From Hymenobacter sp. 15J16-1T3B (GTDB taxonomy: Bacteria > Bacteroidota > Bacteroidia > Cytophagales > Hymenobacteraceae), in NCBI RefSeq assembly GCF_020711235.1, contig NZ_JAJFAV010000008.1, positions 62,001 through 126,000 on the forward strand: DNA of 64,000 bases, in the 5' to 3' direction. The notes below the pieces were generated by a model, which did no database searches, was not told where the DNA came from, and saw only the letters and a program-made list of their open reading frames with translations. How positions within the stretch are numbered: position 1 is the stretch's first letter; the number at the start of each line of letters is the position of its first letter. Position numbers and translations under genes: made by a program. Below, in pieces: positions 43,205-51,599 of the stretch.

Positions 43205-44563
43205 TCAAGCGGTAGCCGGCAGCGGAGCGAGTAGGTCGGCGGCCTGCAGCTGATCGGCGGCGCGGCGGATGACCTCGAACGGCAGGCCGCTTCGCTCGGC
43301 AATGGCCAGGAGGTCGTGCTGGCCGTCGGAGTAGCTGAGCGTCCAGAGCAAAGCCATTTCCGCTTGGCGGGGGTTGCCCTGGCCTTTCACGGCGCCGTAG
43401 AGGCCGCGGCGGCCGAGCTGCGGCTCGCCGTAGGGCTGCCGGTTCTGGTAGCGCTGGTTGCCTTCGAGCACCCGCAGCACCTCTTCGTAGAGCTGCAGCG
43501 ACTCGGCCAGCTGATCGGGTTGCACGAAGTCGCAGTTGTCGGCCGAGGTGTGGTACTCCGGGAATTCGCCGTGCGGGGTGCGCGAAAGGCAGCCCACCGG
43601 CAAATCGAAGCCCGGGGAGCAGTACTGCCGCTCGTCGTAGCCGTAGGGCACAAAGTCGCGCAGCTCGTGGGGGTAGCCGCCGCGGCGCAGCACCTGGGCC
43701 ACTACCCTATCGATATCGGCCCGGCCCAGGCGGGTGCGCTTGTAAGTAAAGGCGCCGGGGCCGCCGAGCAGGGTGGCCACCAGCCCGTGCCGGATGCGCG
43801 CCAAGCTCGCGGGCGTTTGCCGGCTCAGCCAGGTAATGGAGCCGATGGTGCCGGGCACGAACAGAAAGCGGTACGAGAGCCGGTGCGGCTGCTGACCCAA
43901 GGCCGCGGCCAGGTGCGCGGCCACCACGAGGCCGGAGAGGTTGTCGTTGGCCAGCGAAGGGTGGCAGATGTGGCAGGAAATCAGTACTTCATCGTCCACT
44001 TCGCCGGGCAGCAGCAGCTCGCCGTAGGTCAGGCTGCCCGTGGGGTCCAGCTCGGCGTCGATGCAGACTTCGTAGAGCGGCTCGTTTAGCGCGTCGAGCT
44101 GGCGCTGCGAGACGCAGAAGCCCCAGTTGGCGTGGTAGTATGAGGTGCGGTACGGAATCAACTCGGGCTGGGCGGGCAGCGCGTGCAGGTGCGGGCGCAA
44201 CTCGTCCAGGGTCAGCCAGCTTTGCACCGGCTGGCTGTAGCCGAGCACGTGCAGGTTGTGCGCGTGCCAGTCGATGATCCGCTCCCCCTCGGCCGTGGCC
44301 ACGTACGCGTCGCGAAGGCGCCACTCGGCGGGCACGGTCCAGTCGAGCACCGGGGTGCCGCTGGGCACCTCGTGGAGGACGAGGCCGGGCAGCAGGCGCC
44401 GCTGCAGCAGCTGCAGCGTCTGGCGCACGCCGTCGCCGGTGAGGCTGCGCGGCACGGGGTACAGCTCGCGCAGCAGCGCGTGCAGGCTGGCGCCCCGCCC
44501 CGACGCGGGGGCCGCGGCTACCGCCGGCTCAGAAAACGGGGGCGGTGCGGGCGCGGCTTGCAT
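43205..44563 (-). CDS. DUF4910-type, aminopeptidase-like protein
   Basis: The protein resembles the DUF4910/aminopeptidase-like family, with an M28-type zinc site suggested by SCHICHPSLANDNLSG (His and Asp at about residues 198-207). It also has EVCIDAELDPTGSLTYGE, ERQYCSPGFDLPVGCLSRTPHG and YHTSADNCDFV. The last 60 residues look like a winged-helix segment. These proteins recur in O-antigen and EPS loci without a proven reaction. Removal or transfer of an amino-acyl group from a sugar is only a guess. The ATG at 44563 is preferred over a GTG at 44572; it overlaps the upstream methyltransferase by 35 bp. Confidence 0.75.
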   Translation of the reverse strand: MQAAPAPPPFSEPAVAAAPASGRGASLHALLRELYPVPRSLTGDGVRQTLQLLQRRLLPGLVLHEVPSGTPVLDWTVPAEWRLRDAYVATAEGERIIDWHAHNLHVLGYSQPVQSWLTLDELRPHLHALPAQPELIPYRTSYYHANWGFCVSQRQLDALNEPLYEVCIDAELDPTGSLTYGELLLPGEVDDEVLISCHICHPSLANDNLSGLVVAAHLAAALGQQPHRLSYRFLFVPGTIGSITWLSRQTPASLARIRHGLVATLLGGPGAFTYKRTRLGRADIDRVVAQVLRRGGYPHELRDFVPYGYDERQYCSPGFDLPVGCLSRTPHGEFPEYHTSADNCDFVQPDQLAESLQLYEEVLRVLEGNQRYQNRQPYGEPQLGRRGLYGAVKGQGNPRQAEMALLWTLSYSDGQHDLLAIAERSGLPFEVIRRAADQLQAADLLAPLPATA

Positions 44564-45800
44564 GGCCTTCACTGAAAATGTGCAGGCTCGGAATGGCCGT
44601 CACGAATTGCCCGCCCCAGGTGCGGATGTAGCTCAGGTTATCGGCCACCTCGGCGCTGATGTTCCAGGGCAGGATGACCACGAAATCGGGTTTTTCTTCC
44701 CGGATGGCCTCCGGCGACAATACCGGAATGTGCGAGCCGGGCAGGTACTTGCCCTGTTTGTAGGGCGAGGCATCGACCACGACGGGCATCAAATCGGTGC
44801 CCTGAATGCCGCAGTAGTTGAGCAGGGTATTGCCCTTGGCAGCGGCGCCGTAGCCCACTACCTTCTTGCCGGCGCGGCGCTGCTCCAGCAGAAACTCCAG
44901 AAACTCGGCCCGCACCGTCTCGATGCGCGGCTGGAAGTCCTGGTAGTACTCCAGCGTCAGCATGCCGGCGGCCCGCTCCCGCGCCAGCAGCTCGCGCACC
45001 GCGTCGGTAACGGGCTTGCTGCGGTCGGCCGAGTGCCGGGCGAAGACGCGCAGGGAGCCGCCGTGGGTGGGCAGTTCCTGCACGTCGAACACCGTCAGGC
45101 CCTGGGCGGCGAAGACGCGGGCCACGGTGCTCAGCGAGAGGTAGCTGAAGTGCTCGTGGTAGATGGTATCAAACTGGCAGTCCTCCACCAAGTTCAACAG
45201 GTGCGGAAATTCCAGGGTGGCCACGCCGCCGGGCTTGAGCACCAGCTGCATGCCGCCCACGAAGTCGTTCATGTCGGGCACGTGGGCCAGCACGTTGTTG
45301 CAGATCAGCAGGTCGGCTTTTTGGCCGTCGGCCACCAACTCGCGGGCTAGGCGGGTGGTGAAGAAATCCACCAGGGTGCGCACGCCGCGGCCGGCGGCAA
45401 TGCGGGCGGTATTGGCCGTCGGGTCAATGCCGAGCACCGGCACGCCGCGCTGATGGAAATACTGCAGCAGGTAGCCGTCGTTGGAGGCGGCTTCCATCAC
45501 GAGGGAGTCCTCGGTGTACTCGAAGCGCTCCATCATCATCTCCACGTAGCGGCGGGCGTGCTCCAGCCAAGAGGTCGAGTACGAGGAGAAGTAGGTGTAC
45601 TCCTCGCCAAAAATCTCAACGGCTTTTTTCACCTCCCCGATCTGCACCAGCCAGCAGTTGTCGCAGACGTAGGTTTTCAGCGGGTAGTGTTGTTCGGGCT
45701 CTTCCAGCTGCGCGGCGCTCAGCATGGAGTTCGAGGGCGGGCAATGGCCCAGATCGGCAAACACGTGGGTCAGCTCGGTTCCGCAGTGACGGCAGTTCAT
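44529..45800 (-). CDS. NDP-hexose C-methyltransferase-like protein
   Basis: The N-terminal zinc module has CRHCG and VCDNCWL. The SAM domain has VMEAASNDGYLLQYF near residue 110. The family hallmark YHEHFSYLSL is at about residue 210, and a C-terminal domain starts with VVGYGAAAKGNTLLNYCGI. This layout is that of TylCIII/TcaB9-type sugar C3-methyltransferases, which install methyl branches on 4-keto-deoxy sugars. It follows the epimerase gene by 57 bp and overlaps the DUF4910 gene. The length of 423 aa is normal. Confidence 0.87.
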   Translation of the reverse strand: MNCRHCGTELTHVFADLGHCPPSNSMLSAAQLEEPEQHYPLKTYVCDNCWLVQIGEVKKAVEIFGEEYTYFSSYSTSWLEHARRYVEMMMERFEYTEDSLVMEAASNDGYLLQYFHQRGVPVLGIDPTANTARIAAGRGVRTLVDFFTTRLARELVADGQKADLLICNNVLAHVPDMNDFVGGMQLVLKPGGVATLEFPHLLNLVEDCQFDTIYHEHFSYLSLSTVARVFAAQGLTVFDVQELPTHGGSLRVFARHSADRSKPVTDAVRELLARERAAGMLTLEYYQDFQPRIETVRAEFLEFLLEQRRAGKKVVGYGAAAKGNTLLNYCGIQGTDLMPVVVDASPYKQGKYLPGSHIPVLSPEAIREEKPDFVVILPWNISAEVADNLSYIRTWGGQFVTAIPSLHIFSEGHASRARTAPVF

Positions 45801-45857
45801 GGCGCTTGGGAGTCAGGGGCTGGTGGAAAAGAGGAATAAGGGCTGCAGGGCCGAGCG

Positions 45858-46400
45858 TCAGTGCGACACGAGCAGCTGGAAATCGGGATGTTTTCGGTCT
45901 TTATCGGAAATCAGCGTCGGCACGGCGGGCCACTCGATGGCTATGGCCGGGTCGTTCCAGCGCAAGCCGCGCTCGTAGCCCGGCGCGTACTTGGCCGACA
46001 CTTGGTAGCACACGTCGGTATTATCCTGCAGGGTGAGGAAGCCGTGGGCGAAGCGGGCCGGCACGTAGAGCATGCGGAACGAATCGGCCGTGAGCTCCAC
46101 GCCCAGCCACTGCCCGTAGGTCGACGACTCCTCGCGCAAGTCCACGATGACGTCGTAGATGGCGCCGCGGGTGCAGCGCACCAGCTTGGTTTCGCCGTAG
46201 GGCTCCAGCTGGTAGTGCATGCCGCGCAGCGTGCCGCGCCGGGGGTTCGAGGATAAGTTGGCTTGCACCGGCGGCGTAAGGATGCCGTGAGCGGCAAACT
46301 CGTCTTCGCACCAGGACCGGGCAAAGAAGCCCCGCTCGTCGGACATGCGGTCCACGTCGATGATAAAAGCGCCGGCGAGTTCGGTTTCGGTGAAAATCAT
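45858..46400 (-). CDS. rfbC: dTDP-4-dehydrorhamnose 3,5-epimerase family protein
   Basis: This cupin-fold enzyme epimerises 4-keto-6-deoxy sugars at C3 and/or C5. Family motifs are FARSWCEDEFAAHGI, TLRGMHYQ with the catalytic-base histidine, YVPARFAHGFLTL, and the later YAPGYERGLRWNDP. The length of 180 aa is standard. No rmlA, rmlB or rmlD is present in the window, so it probably serves the neighbouring CDP-sugar branch as a 3- or 5-epimerase rather than dTDP-rhamnose synthesis. The gene symbol therefore denotes family only. Confidence 0.87.
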   Translation of the reverse strand: MIFTETELAGAFIIDVDRMSDERGFFARSWCEDEFAAHGILTPPVQANLSSNPRRGTLRGMHYQLEPYGETKLVRCTRGAIYDVIVDLREESSTYGQWLGVELTADSFRMLYVPARFAHGFLTLQDNTDVCYQVSAKYAPGYERGLRWNDPAIAIEWPAVPTLISDKDRKHPDFQLLVSH

Positions 46401-46509
46401 GGCGGTGGGGATTGGGTAGTCGGTAGGTAGTATCAGGAAGCGGGTAGCGGGCCGGTGCGGGTTTCGAGGCGGGCACCCGGCCGGGGTATATCTGCCGCCA
46501 GAGCCCTTA

Positions 46510-47607
46510 TCAGGCCACCAGCTCGGGGTCGGCGGCCACGAGGGGGCGGGCCACGGCGCTGCGCTGCCACTCCAGCTCCTCGTTGAGGCGGCCGGCTTCG
46601 CGCAGGGCCGTGAGCACCCGCAGGCGCATCAGCTGCGAAACCCGGAACTCGGCGTCGTGAAAGCCCATGTGCTGCAGCTGGTCGCGCAGTTCCACGATGG
46701 TGTCGGGCAGGGTGCGCTGGGGCTGGTGAAAGGGCGCCAGCCGGCGGAACAAGCTGAAATCGACGCGGTACGAGCGTTTGTCGGGCGGGGCTTCGTGGTT
46801 GAGCGTGACCTCGGTGCCGGGCACAGCGGCGGCCACGGCCGTGGCCAGCTCGTGCACCTGGTAGTTCCAGGCGTCGGCGCCCACGTTCACGGCCAGGAAG
46901 GCGCCGCCATTGGCCGCCGGGCGCTCCACGGCCCATTCGATGGCGCGGGCCATGTCCTGCACGTGGATGAGCGGGCGCCAGGGCGTGCCGTCGCTGAGGA
47001 TATTGATGCGCCCGGTGGCCACGGCCCCGGCCACGAAGTCGTTCACCACGAGGTCTAGGCGCAGCCGCTCGCTCCAGCCGCAGGCCGTGGCGAAGCGCAG
47101 GCAGGTCACGCGGAAGTGCTCGTCGGCCAGCGGGGCCAGGTCCTGCTCGCTGAGCACCTTGCTGCGGGCGTAGGCGGTGAGCGGGTTCAGCACCGCCGAC
47201 TCGGTGCGCGGGGCGTCGGCGCCGGCGCCGTACATGCTGCACGACGACGCAAACACAAAGGAGCGCACGCCCGCGGCCTTGGCCCGACGGGCCAGCTCAA
47301 TGCCGGCGCGGTGGTTTACAGCCAGCGTCACGTCCTCGAAGGCGTGGCTCATCGGGTCGTTGCTGATGGCGGCGAGGTTCACCACCACGTCGACGCCCGA
47401 AAGCAAATCCAGCGGCAGGCGGCGCACGTCGCCGAACACCTGGCGGTCCAGGCGAATTTCGGGCAGGCAATCGGCCCCGGTGAGGCAGTGGGCGAAGAAA
47501 CCCAGGTCGTAACCGATCAGCTCGGCACCGGGAAAGGCCTGGCGTAGGCGGCGCACGACGCCCGGCCCCACGTACCCCATGTTGCCGGTAATCAGGATGC
47601 GTTTCAT
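46510..47607 (-). CDS. NAD-dependent epimerase/dehydratase (extended SDR)
   Basis: The cofactor motif is ILITGNMGYVGPGVV at residues 4-18. VVNLAAISNDPM, ASSCSMYGAG and YARSKVLSE (YxxxK) complete the SDR catalytic set. The 365-aa protein is most like SDR enzymes paired with glucose-1-phosphate cytidylyltransferase in O-antigen loci. It lacks the signatures I know for CDP-glucose 4,6-dehydratase (RfbG). It may be a reductase or epimerase of a branched or deoxy sugar. It sits 98 bp after the cytidylyltransferase gene. Confidence 0.82.
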   Translation of the reverse strand: MKRILITGNMGYVGPGVVRRLRQAFPGAELIGYDLGFFAHCLTGADCLPEIRLDRQVFGDVRRLPLDLLSGVDVVVNLAAISNDPMSHAFEDVTLAVNHRAGIELARRAKAAGVRSFVFASSCSMYGAGADAPRTESAVLNPLTAYARSKVLSEQDLAPLADEHFRVTCLRFATACGWSERLRLDLVVNDFVAGAVATGRINILSDGTPWRPLIHVQDMARAIEWAVERPAANGGAFLAVNVGADAWNYQVHELATAVAAAVPGTEVTLNHEAPPDKRSYRVDFSLFRRLAPFHQPQRTLPDTIVELRDQLQHMGFHDAEFRVSQLMRLRVLTALREAGRLNEELEWQRSAVARPLVAADPELVA

Positions 47608-47705
47608 GTGGTGGAAGTGTGTTGGGAGAATATGGTTGTCGGCCGGGAATGATCGGGTTGCCCGCTAGCTAGCTAGGCGCCAGACTGCCCTGCCGGACAG
47701 CTCAC

Positions 47706-48596
47706 TTAATCAATCGGTAACACGGTAGGACCGGCCACGCGCTGGCCCTGGGGCGCCTGCACCGGCGAGGTCAGGATTTCGGCCAGCACGGGGTCTTCGT
47801 GGGCGGGTTCGGGCTGGTCGTCCCACACTTTCCAGCGGGCCTTGCCGCTCTGCCACAGTTCTTCCAGCAGGTTTCGGTCGCGCAGCGTATCCATGGGTTG
47901 CCAGAAGCCCTGGTGGCGGTAGGCGGCCAGTTGCCCGGCGGCGGCCAGGCGCTCCAGCGGCGCTTTCTCCCACACCGTGTCGTCGCCGTCGAGGTAGTCG
48001 AACACCCCAGGCTCCAGCACGAAGAAGCCGCCGTTGATCCAGGGCGTTTCGCCCCCCTCGGGCTTTTCGGTAAAGGAATTGACGGTGCCCGAGCCGTCCG
48101 AGAGGTTGAACACCCCGAAGCGGCCAGGCTGGCGCACCGCCGTGAGCGTGGCCAGCACGCCCTGCTGGCGGTGGAAGCGGATGGCTTCGCGGATGTTCAC
48201 GTCGCCTACGCCGTCGCCGTAAGTCAGGCAGAAGGTGTCGTCGCCCACGTACTCCCGGACGCGGCGCAGGCGGCCGCCGGTCATGGTTTCCTGGCCGGTA
48301 TCCACCAGCGTCACCGTCCAGGGCTCGGCGTGGTGGCGGTGCACCTGCATCTCGTTGCGGTCCATGCGGAACGTCACGTCGGCGCTGTGCAGGAAGTAAT
48401 CGGCGAAATACTGCTTGATCAGGTGGCCCTTGTAGCCGCAGCACACCACGAAGTCGCGGATGCCGTGGTGGGCGTAGATCTTCATGATGTGCCACAGAAT
48501 GGGCTTGCCGCCCACTTCGACCATGGGCTTGGGACGGATGCCGCTTTCTTCGCTGATGCGGGTGCCGTAGCCCCCGGCGAGTAGAACTGCTTTCAT
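47706..48596 (-). CDS. rfbF: Glucose-1-phosphate cytidylyltransferase
   Basis: This nucleotidyltransferase makes CDP-glucose from CTP and glucose-1-phosphate, the entry to CDP-deoxy sugars. The N-terminus [17 protein letters not shown] with [18 protein letters not shown] is diagnostic. [14 protein letters not shown] carries the metal-binding Asp, and [18 protein letters not shown] follows. At 296 aa it is about 40 residues longer than usual RfbF; the C-terminal extension has no recognised domain. It is the first gene of the minus-strand sugar operon, behind a 187-bp AT-rich region with a promoter-like sequence. Confidence 0.93.
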   Translation of the reverse strand: MKAVLLAGGYGTRISEESGIRPKPMVEVGGKPILWHIMKIYAHHGIRDFVVCCGYKGHLIKQYFADYFLHSADVTFRMDRNEMQVHRHHAEPWTVTLVDTGQETMTGGRLRRVREYVGDDTFCLTYGDGVGDVNIREAIRFHRQQGVLATLTAVRQPGRFGVFNLSDGSGTVNSFTEKPEGGETPWINGGFFVLEPGVFDYLDGDDTVWEKAPLERLAAAGQLAAYRHQGFWQPMDTLRDRNLLEELWQSGKARWKVWDDQPEPAHEDPVLAEILTSPVQAPQGQRVAGPTVLPID

Positions 48597-48718
48597 CGCG
48601 CAGAATGAAATAAGGGTGGAAAAAACGACGCGGTCAGAGAAGGAAATCAGCTAAAGCAGCCCCTCTTCGTGCACTGCTCTCAGTATAACTAAAGGTATTT
48701 TTAATTATAATTTATCAA

Positions 48719-48745
48719 CAAAAATATAGACTAAATATTTTCAAA
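48719..48745 (-). promoter_or_regulatory. Possible promoter of the rfbF sugar operon
   Basis: On the minus strand TATTTTTG (48719-48726) fits TAnnTTTG. TTTG lies 15 bp upstream (48742-48745), a slightly short spacing. The surrounding 48680-48782 is very AT-rich compared with its neighbours. Confidence 0.35.
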
Positions 48746-48782
48746 AGTCTAATGCAAGTGGTAATAGTTATAAAAAAGCGTG

Positions 48783-49661
48783 CTATTGTGTGCTGATATC
48801 TGCCGTACCGCGCCATTGAACTGCCGCATGGCGCAGCATCAGCCACACGAAGCGCGAATTGGTGACGAGGTAGCGCCGCCACAGCCGGCGCGGCTCCAGC
48901 CACAGCCGGTAGGCCCATTCCAGCCAGAGTCGGCGGGCCCAGGTGGGCAGGCGCTTTTCCAGGCCGGCGTAGGTCATGAACGCCTGACCGACCCCCAGCA
49001 TGCAGGCGCGGATGCGGCCCTGGTGGGCGGCCATCCACTGCTCCTGCCGCGGGCAGCCCAGGGCCACAAACAGCAAATCGGGGTCGGCGGCGTTGATGCG
49101 GGCCACGTCGGCGGCGTCTTCCTCGGGCGTGAGCGGCCGGAAGGGCGGCGCGTGCAGACCGGCGAGGCGCAAATCGGGCAACTCGCGCCGGATGCGGGCT
49201 TCGATGGCTGCCAGCACCTCGGGCGTGGTACCGTAGAAATACACCGACTGCCCGCGCCGGGCGGCTTCGGCCAGCAGCAGGGGCAGTGCATCCATGCCCG
49301 CCACCCGGGGCTGGGCGGGGCCGCCAAACCAGCGCACGGCCGCCGCCACCGGACTGCCGTCGGGGGCTACCAAGGCGGCGCGGTTGACGACTTGCCCAAA
49401 CGCGGGTTGGCGGTGGGCTTCCACCACCATGTGCACGTTGGCAAAGCACACGTAGGACGACGAGCGGGCCGCCCCCAGCCGCAGCACGGCATCGACGAAG
49501 GCCGGCGCCGGGCCGGTGGAAATGAGGGACGAGAGGACGGGGTAGCGCGGTAGCACGGCTCGGAATCGGTGTGGTGCGAAAACGGAGCGGCCGGGGACCA
49601 ACGTCCTGGCGTCCGGACGCCCGAAGGCGCCATCAGTCAGAACGTTGGTACCCCGGTCCAC
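48783..49661 (-). CDS. WecG/TagA/CpsF-family glycosyltransferase
   Basis: This GT26 enzyme transfers a ManNAc-type or related sugar to a lipid-linked acceptor. Visible motifs are FANVHMVVEAH (about residue 75), APDGSPVAAAVRWFG (the DG of the active site), SVYFYGTTPEVL and FVALGCPRQEQWMAAH. The C-terminus WRRYLVTNSRF matches the membrane-associating tail of the family. The first 28 or so residues, read from a GTG, lack family similarity, so the true start may be further in. It follows the WcaJ-like gene, with an 8-mer repeat element between them. Confidence 0.87.
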   Translation of the reverse strand: MDRGTNVLTDGAFGRPDARTLVPGRSVFAPHRFRAVLPRYPVLSSLISTGPAPAFVDAVLRLGAARSSSYVCFANVHMVVEAHRQPAFGQVVNRAALVAPDGSPVAAAVRWFGGPAQPRVAGMDALPLLLAEAARRGQSVYFYGTTPEVLAAIEARIRRELPDLRLAGLHAPPFRPLTPEEDAADVARINAADPDLLFVALGCPRQEQWMAAHQGRIRACMLGVGQAFMTYAGLEKRLPTWARRLWLEWAYRLWLEPRRLWRRYLVTNSRFVWLMLRHAAVQWRGTADISTQ

Positions 49662-49677
49662 CTCCGGGGTTTCGATT

Positions 49678-49789
49678 TGTGAAGTTGTGAAGTGGTGAAA
49701 TTGTGAGTGTCGTTCTGCCTGCGCGAATTGCGCAGTACTGGCTCCCGAACAGCAAACTCACCATTTCACGAATTCACAATTTCACCTTT
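49678..49789. repeat. Intercistronic inverted-repeat element, copy C (8-mer arms)
   Basis: This 112-bp element has a 33-nt left arm of four 8-mers (TGTGAAGT, TGTGAAGT, GGTGAAAT, TGTGAG..). The core begins CGTTC with TGCGC-N5-GCGCA. The inverted right arm matches at about 25 of 30 positions. The 28-nt core differs from copy B at seven positions, all transitions. It fills the spacer up to the stop codon of the WcaJ-like gene. Confidence 0.75.
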
Positions 49790-49790
49790 G

Positions 49791-51188
49791 TCAGTAGGCA
49801 TTCTTTTCGCCGCGGACCATGTTCCACACGGTCTGGCCGATAATCTTCATGTCGAGCCCGAACGACCAGTTTTCCATGTATTTCAGGTCGTACTCCACGC
49901 GTTTTTCCATGGTGCCGGCTTCGCGGGTTTCGCCGCGGTAGCCGTTGACCTGGGCGTAGCCGGTAATGCCGGGGGGCACGGCGTGGCGCAGCTGGTACTG
50001 GCTGATGTGCTTGCTGTACTCTTCCAGCTGCGAAATCATGTTGGGCCGCGGGCCAACCACCGACATGTGGCCGAGCAGCACGTTGAAGAATTGCGGTAGC
50101 TCGTCGAGGTTGTACTTGCGCAGGTAAGCTCCCACGCGGGTGATGCGCACGTCGTTTTTGGTGGCCTGCAGCTCGGTGCGGCCGTGGTCGGTGCGCATGG
50201 TGCGCAGCTTGTAGCACGGAAACAGCTGGTTGCGCTTGCCGGGTCGCATTTGCTTGAAGAACACGGGGCCGGGCGAGTCAATCTTGATAATGAGGGCCAG
50301 AATGGGCAGGATGAAGGGGAAAACGGTGAGGATGACCGTCAGGGAAAAACCAATGTCGAACAGGCGCTTGAGCAGCTGATTGGTGCGGATGCCCAGCGGC
50401 TCGTGCCGGATGGTGAGGATGGGCAGGTGGTCGTAGAAGTACACGCTCACGTCTTTGCGCACGGTGCCGCTGAAATCGGGCACGATGCGAAAGGCCAGAA
50501 AGTGCTGGTCGGCAAAGCCCGACAGGTCCTCAATCAGGTCGCGGCGGTCGAGCGGCAGCGAGAAGTAGATTTCGTCGACGTGGCTGCGTTGGCAGTAGCT
50601 CTTCAGGTCGGCCAGGTTGCCGCGCACCAGGGGCCGCAGGCCGCCCGGCACGGGCTCGTCGGCGAAGAAACCGGCGAATTCGTTGCCGTCGGGGTCGTGC
50701 GAGGTCAGGAAGCGGTACAGGCTCTGCCCGCTCTCCCCCACCCCCACGATGACGTAGCGGCTGACGGGGCGCGAGAGGTACTGCACGTACTGGCGGTAGC
50801 CGAACGTGAGCAGGAAGCGCCCACCCACCACGGCCAGCATCGACAGCGAGTACACCGAGAGCAAGTAGCGTGCGGGCACCCAGTACTGGTCGAGCAGCAC
50901 CGCCCCGGCCATCAGCAGCACGGCGTGCAGCAGGAAGGTGCGCACTAGGTACAGCAGCTTCTCGGGGTAGGTGATGAGCTTGTCGACGCGGTAGATGTTG
51001 GCGTAGTGGCCCGACAGGATCCACCACAGCATGGCAAACACCGCGTATAGGGCCGGATACAAGCCATCAAAGGACCAGTAACCGGCGGTGATGTACCCGG
51101 CCAGACGGAAGGCGCCCAAAATGAGCAGCACATCCACCACGGGCAGCACGATGCGAGAGGCATCGGAATAGTGACGGTAGCGTTCCAT
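49791..51188 (-). CDS. Undecaprenyl-phosphate sugar phosphotransferase (WcaJ-like)
   Basis: This membrane enzyme starts repeat-unit synthesis by moving a sugar-1-phosphate to undecaprenyl phosphate. The N-terminal half has four hydrophobic helices and a CoA-binding-like domain (YVIVGVGESGQSLYRFL). The C-terminal bacterial-sugar-transferase domain has KIDSPGPVFFKQMRPGKRN, CYKLRTMR, LRKYNLDELPQFFNVL, SVVGPRP and PPGITGYAQVNGYRGET. The ATG at 51188 gives 465 aa, matching E. coli WcaJ. A TTG 24 codons upstream is less likely. It is the first gene of the minus-strand EPS half. Confidence 0.93.
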   Translation of the reverse strand: MERYRHYSDASRIVLPVVDVLLILGAFRLAGYITAGYWSFDGLYPALYAVFAMLWWILSGHYANIYRVDKLITYPEKLLYLVRTFLLHAVLLMAGAVLLDQYWVPARYLLSVYSLSMLAVVGGRFLLTFGYRQYVQYLSRPVSRYVIVGVGESGQSLYRFLTSHDPDGNEFAGFFADEPVPGGLRPLVRGNLADLKSYCQRSHVDEIYFSLPLDRRDLIEDLSGFADQHFLAFRIVPDFSGTVRKDVSVYFYDHLPILTIRHEPLGIRTNQLLKRLFDIGFSLTVILTVFPFILPILALIIKIDSPGPVFFKQMRPGKRNQLFPCYKLRTMRTDHGRTELQATKNDVRITRVGAYLRKYNLDELPQFFNVLLGHMSVVGPRPNMISQLEEYSKHISQYQLRHAVPPGITGYAQVNGYRGETREAGTMEKRVEYDLKYMENWSFGLDMKIIGQTVWNMVRGEKNAY

Positions 51189-51599
51189 AAGCTGGCGGAG
51201 AGGAGCTACAGGGACTGGACTCTGGCAGCGACTTGCGGGTGACTGCCTTTCGGTATCCAAGGAAGGAATATTTAGACTTTAAACAATATTTATTTATACT
51301 TAATTTATAAATAGTCATACTTAAATAAGGATTGTGCAATGCAATGGTTCTGCCAGGCATTACTAATCTGTTTGTACCTCAATTATTTGCGCCCTTCCGC
51401 AAGTCATTTAGCAGTTCAGCTAGGGCACAAAAAAACGGCCGCCGCTCCAACTGCAGAGTTAGAACGGCGGCCGGAAGGTCCGTTGGGGGGTGCTGAGCCG
51501 CGTTACGGCTTGTGAGTCCGAGCATCGGGGCGCACGTCGCGCCGAACACAGCCCGCGGGACACGCGGAATCACGCCCGACGACCTGGCCTCTCAACTGC
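51189..51599. other. Intergenic region between the EPS locus and the PUL
   Basis: This 411-bp gap holds the upstream region of the WcaJ-like gene on its left and the terminator of the PUL on its right. The stretch 51270-51400 is very AT-rich and contains ATACTTAA twice (51296-51303 and 51317-51324), exactly 21 bp apart, a possible regulator site. I found no exact TAnnTTTG box and no coding frame worth calling. Confidence 0.55.
51428..51472 (-). terminator. Terminator of the polysaccharide utilisation locus
   Basis: The perfect 9-bp stem CGGCCGCCG / CGGCGGCCG, with an inner AACT/AGTT pairing, is followed on the minus strand by seven T residues. It lies about 130 bp after the GH3 stop and ends the long minus-strand catabolic operon. 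Confidence 0.88.

Noticed and set aside
45858-46400. dTDP-L-rhamnose pathway
   Set aside because: Only the 3,5-epimerase family member is present; rmlA, rmlB and rmlD are not in the window. It more likely serves the CDP-sugar branch.
49650-49670. ACCCCGG/CCGGGGT hairpin as a terminator after the WcaJ-like gene
   Set aside because: No T-run follows on the minus strand and it overlaps the start region of the WecG-like gene. It is recorded only as a short inverted repeat.
51379-51573. A 64-aa minus-strand open frame downstream of the GH3 gene
   Set aside because: It spans the PUL terminator hairpin and has no domain or conserved composition.
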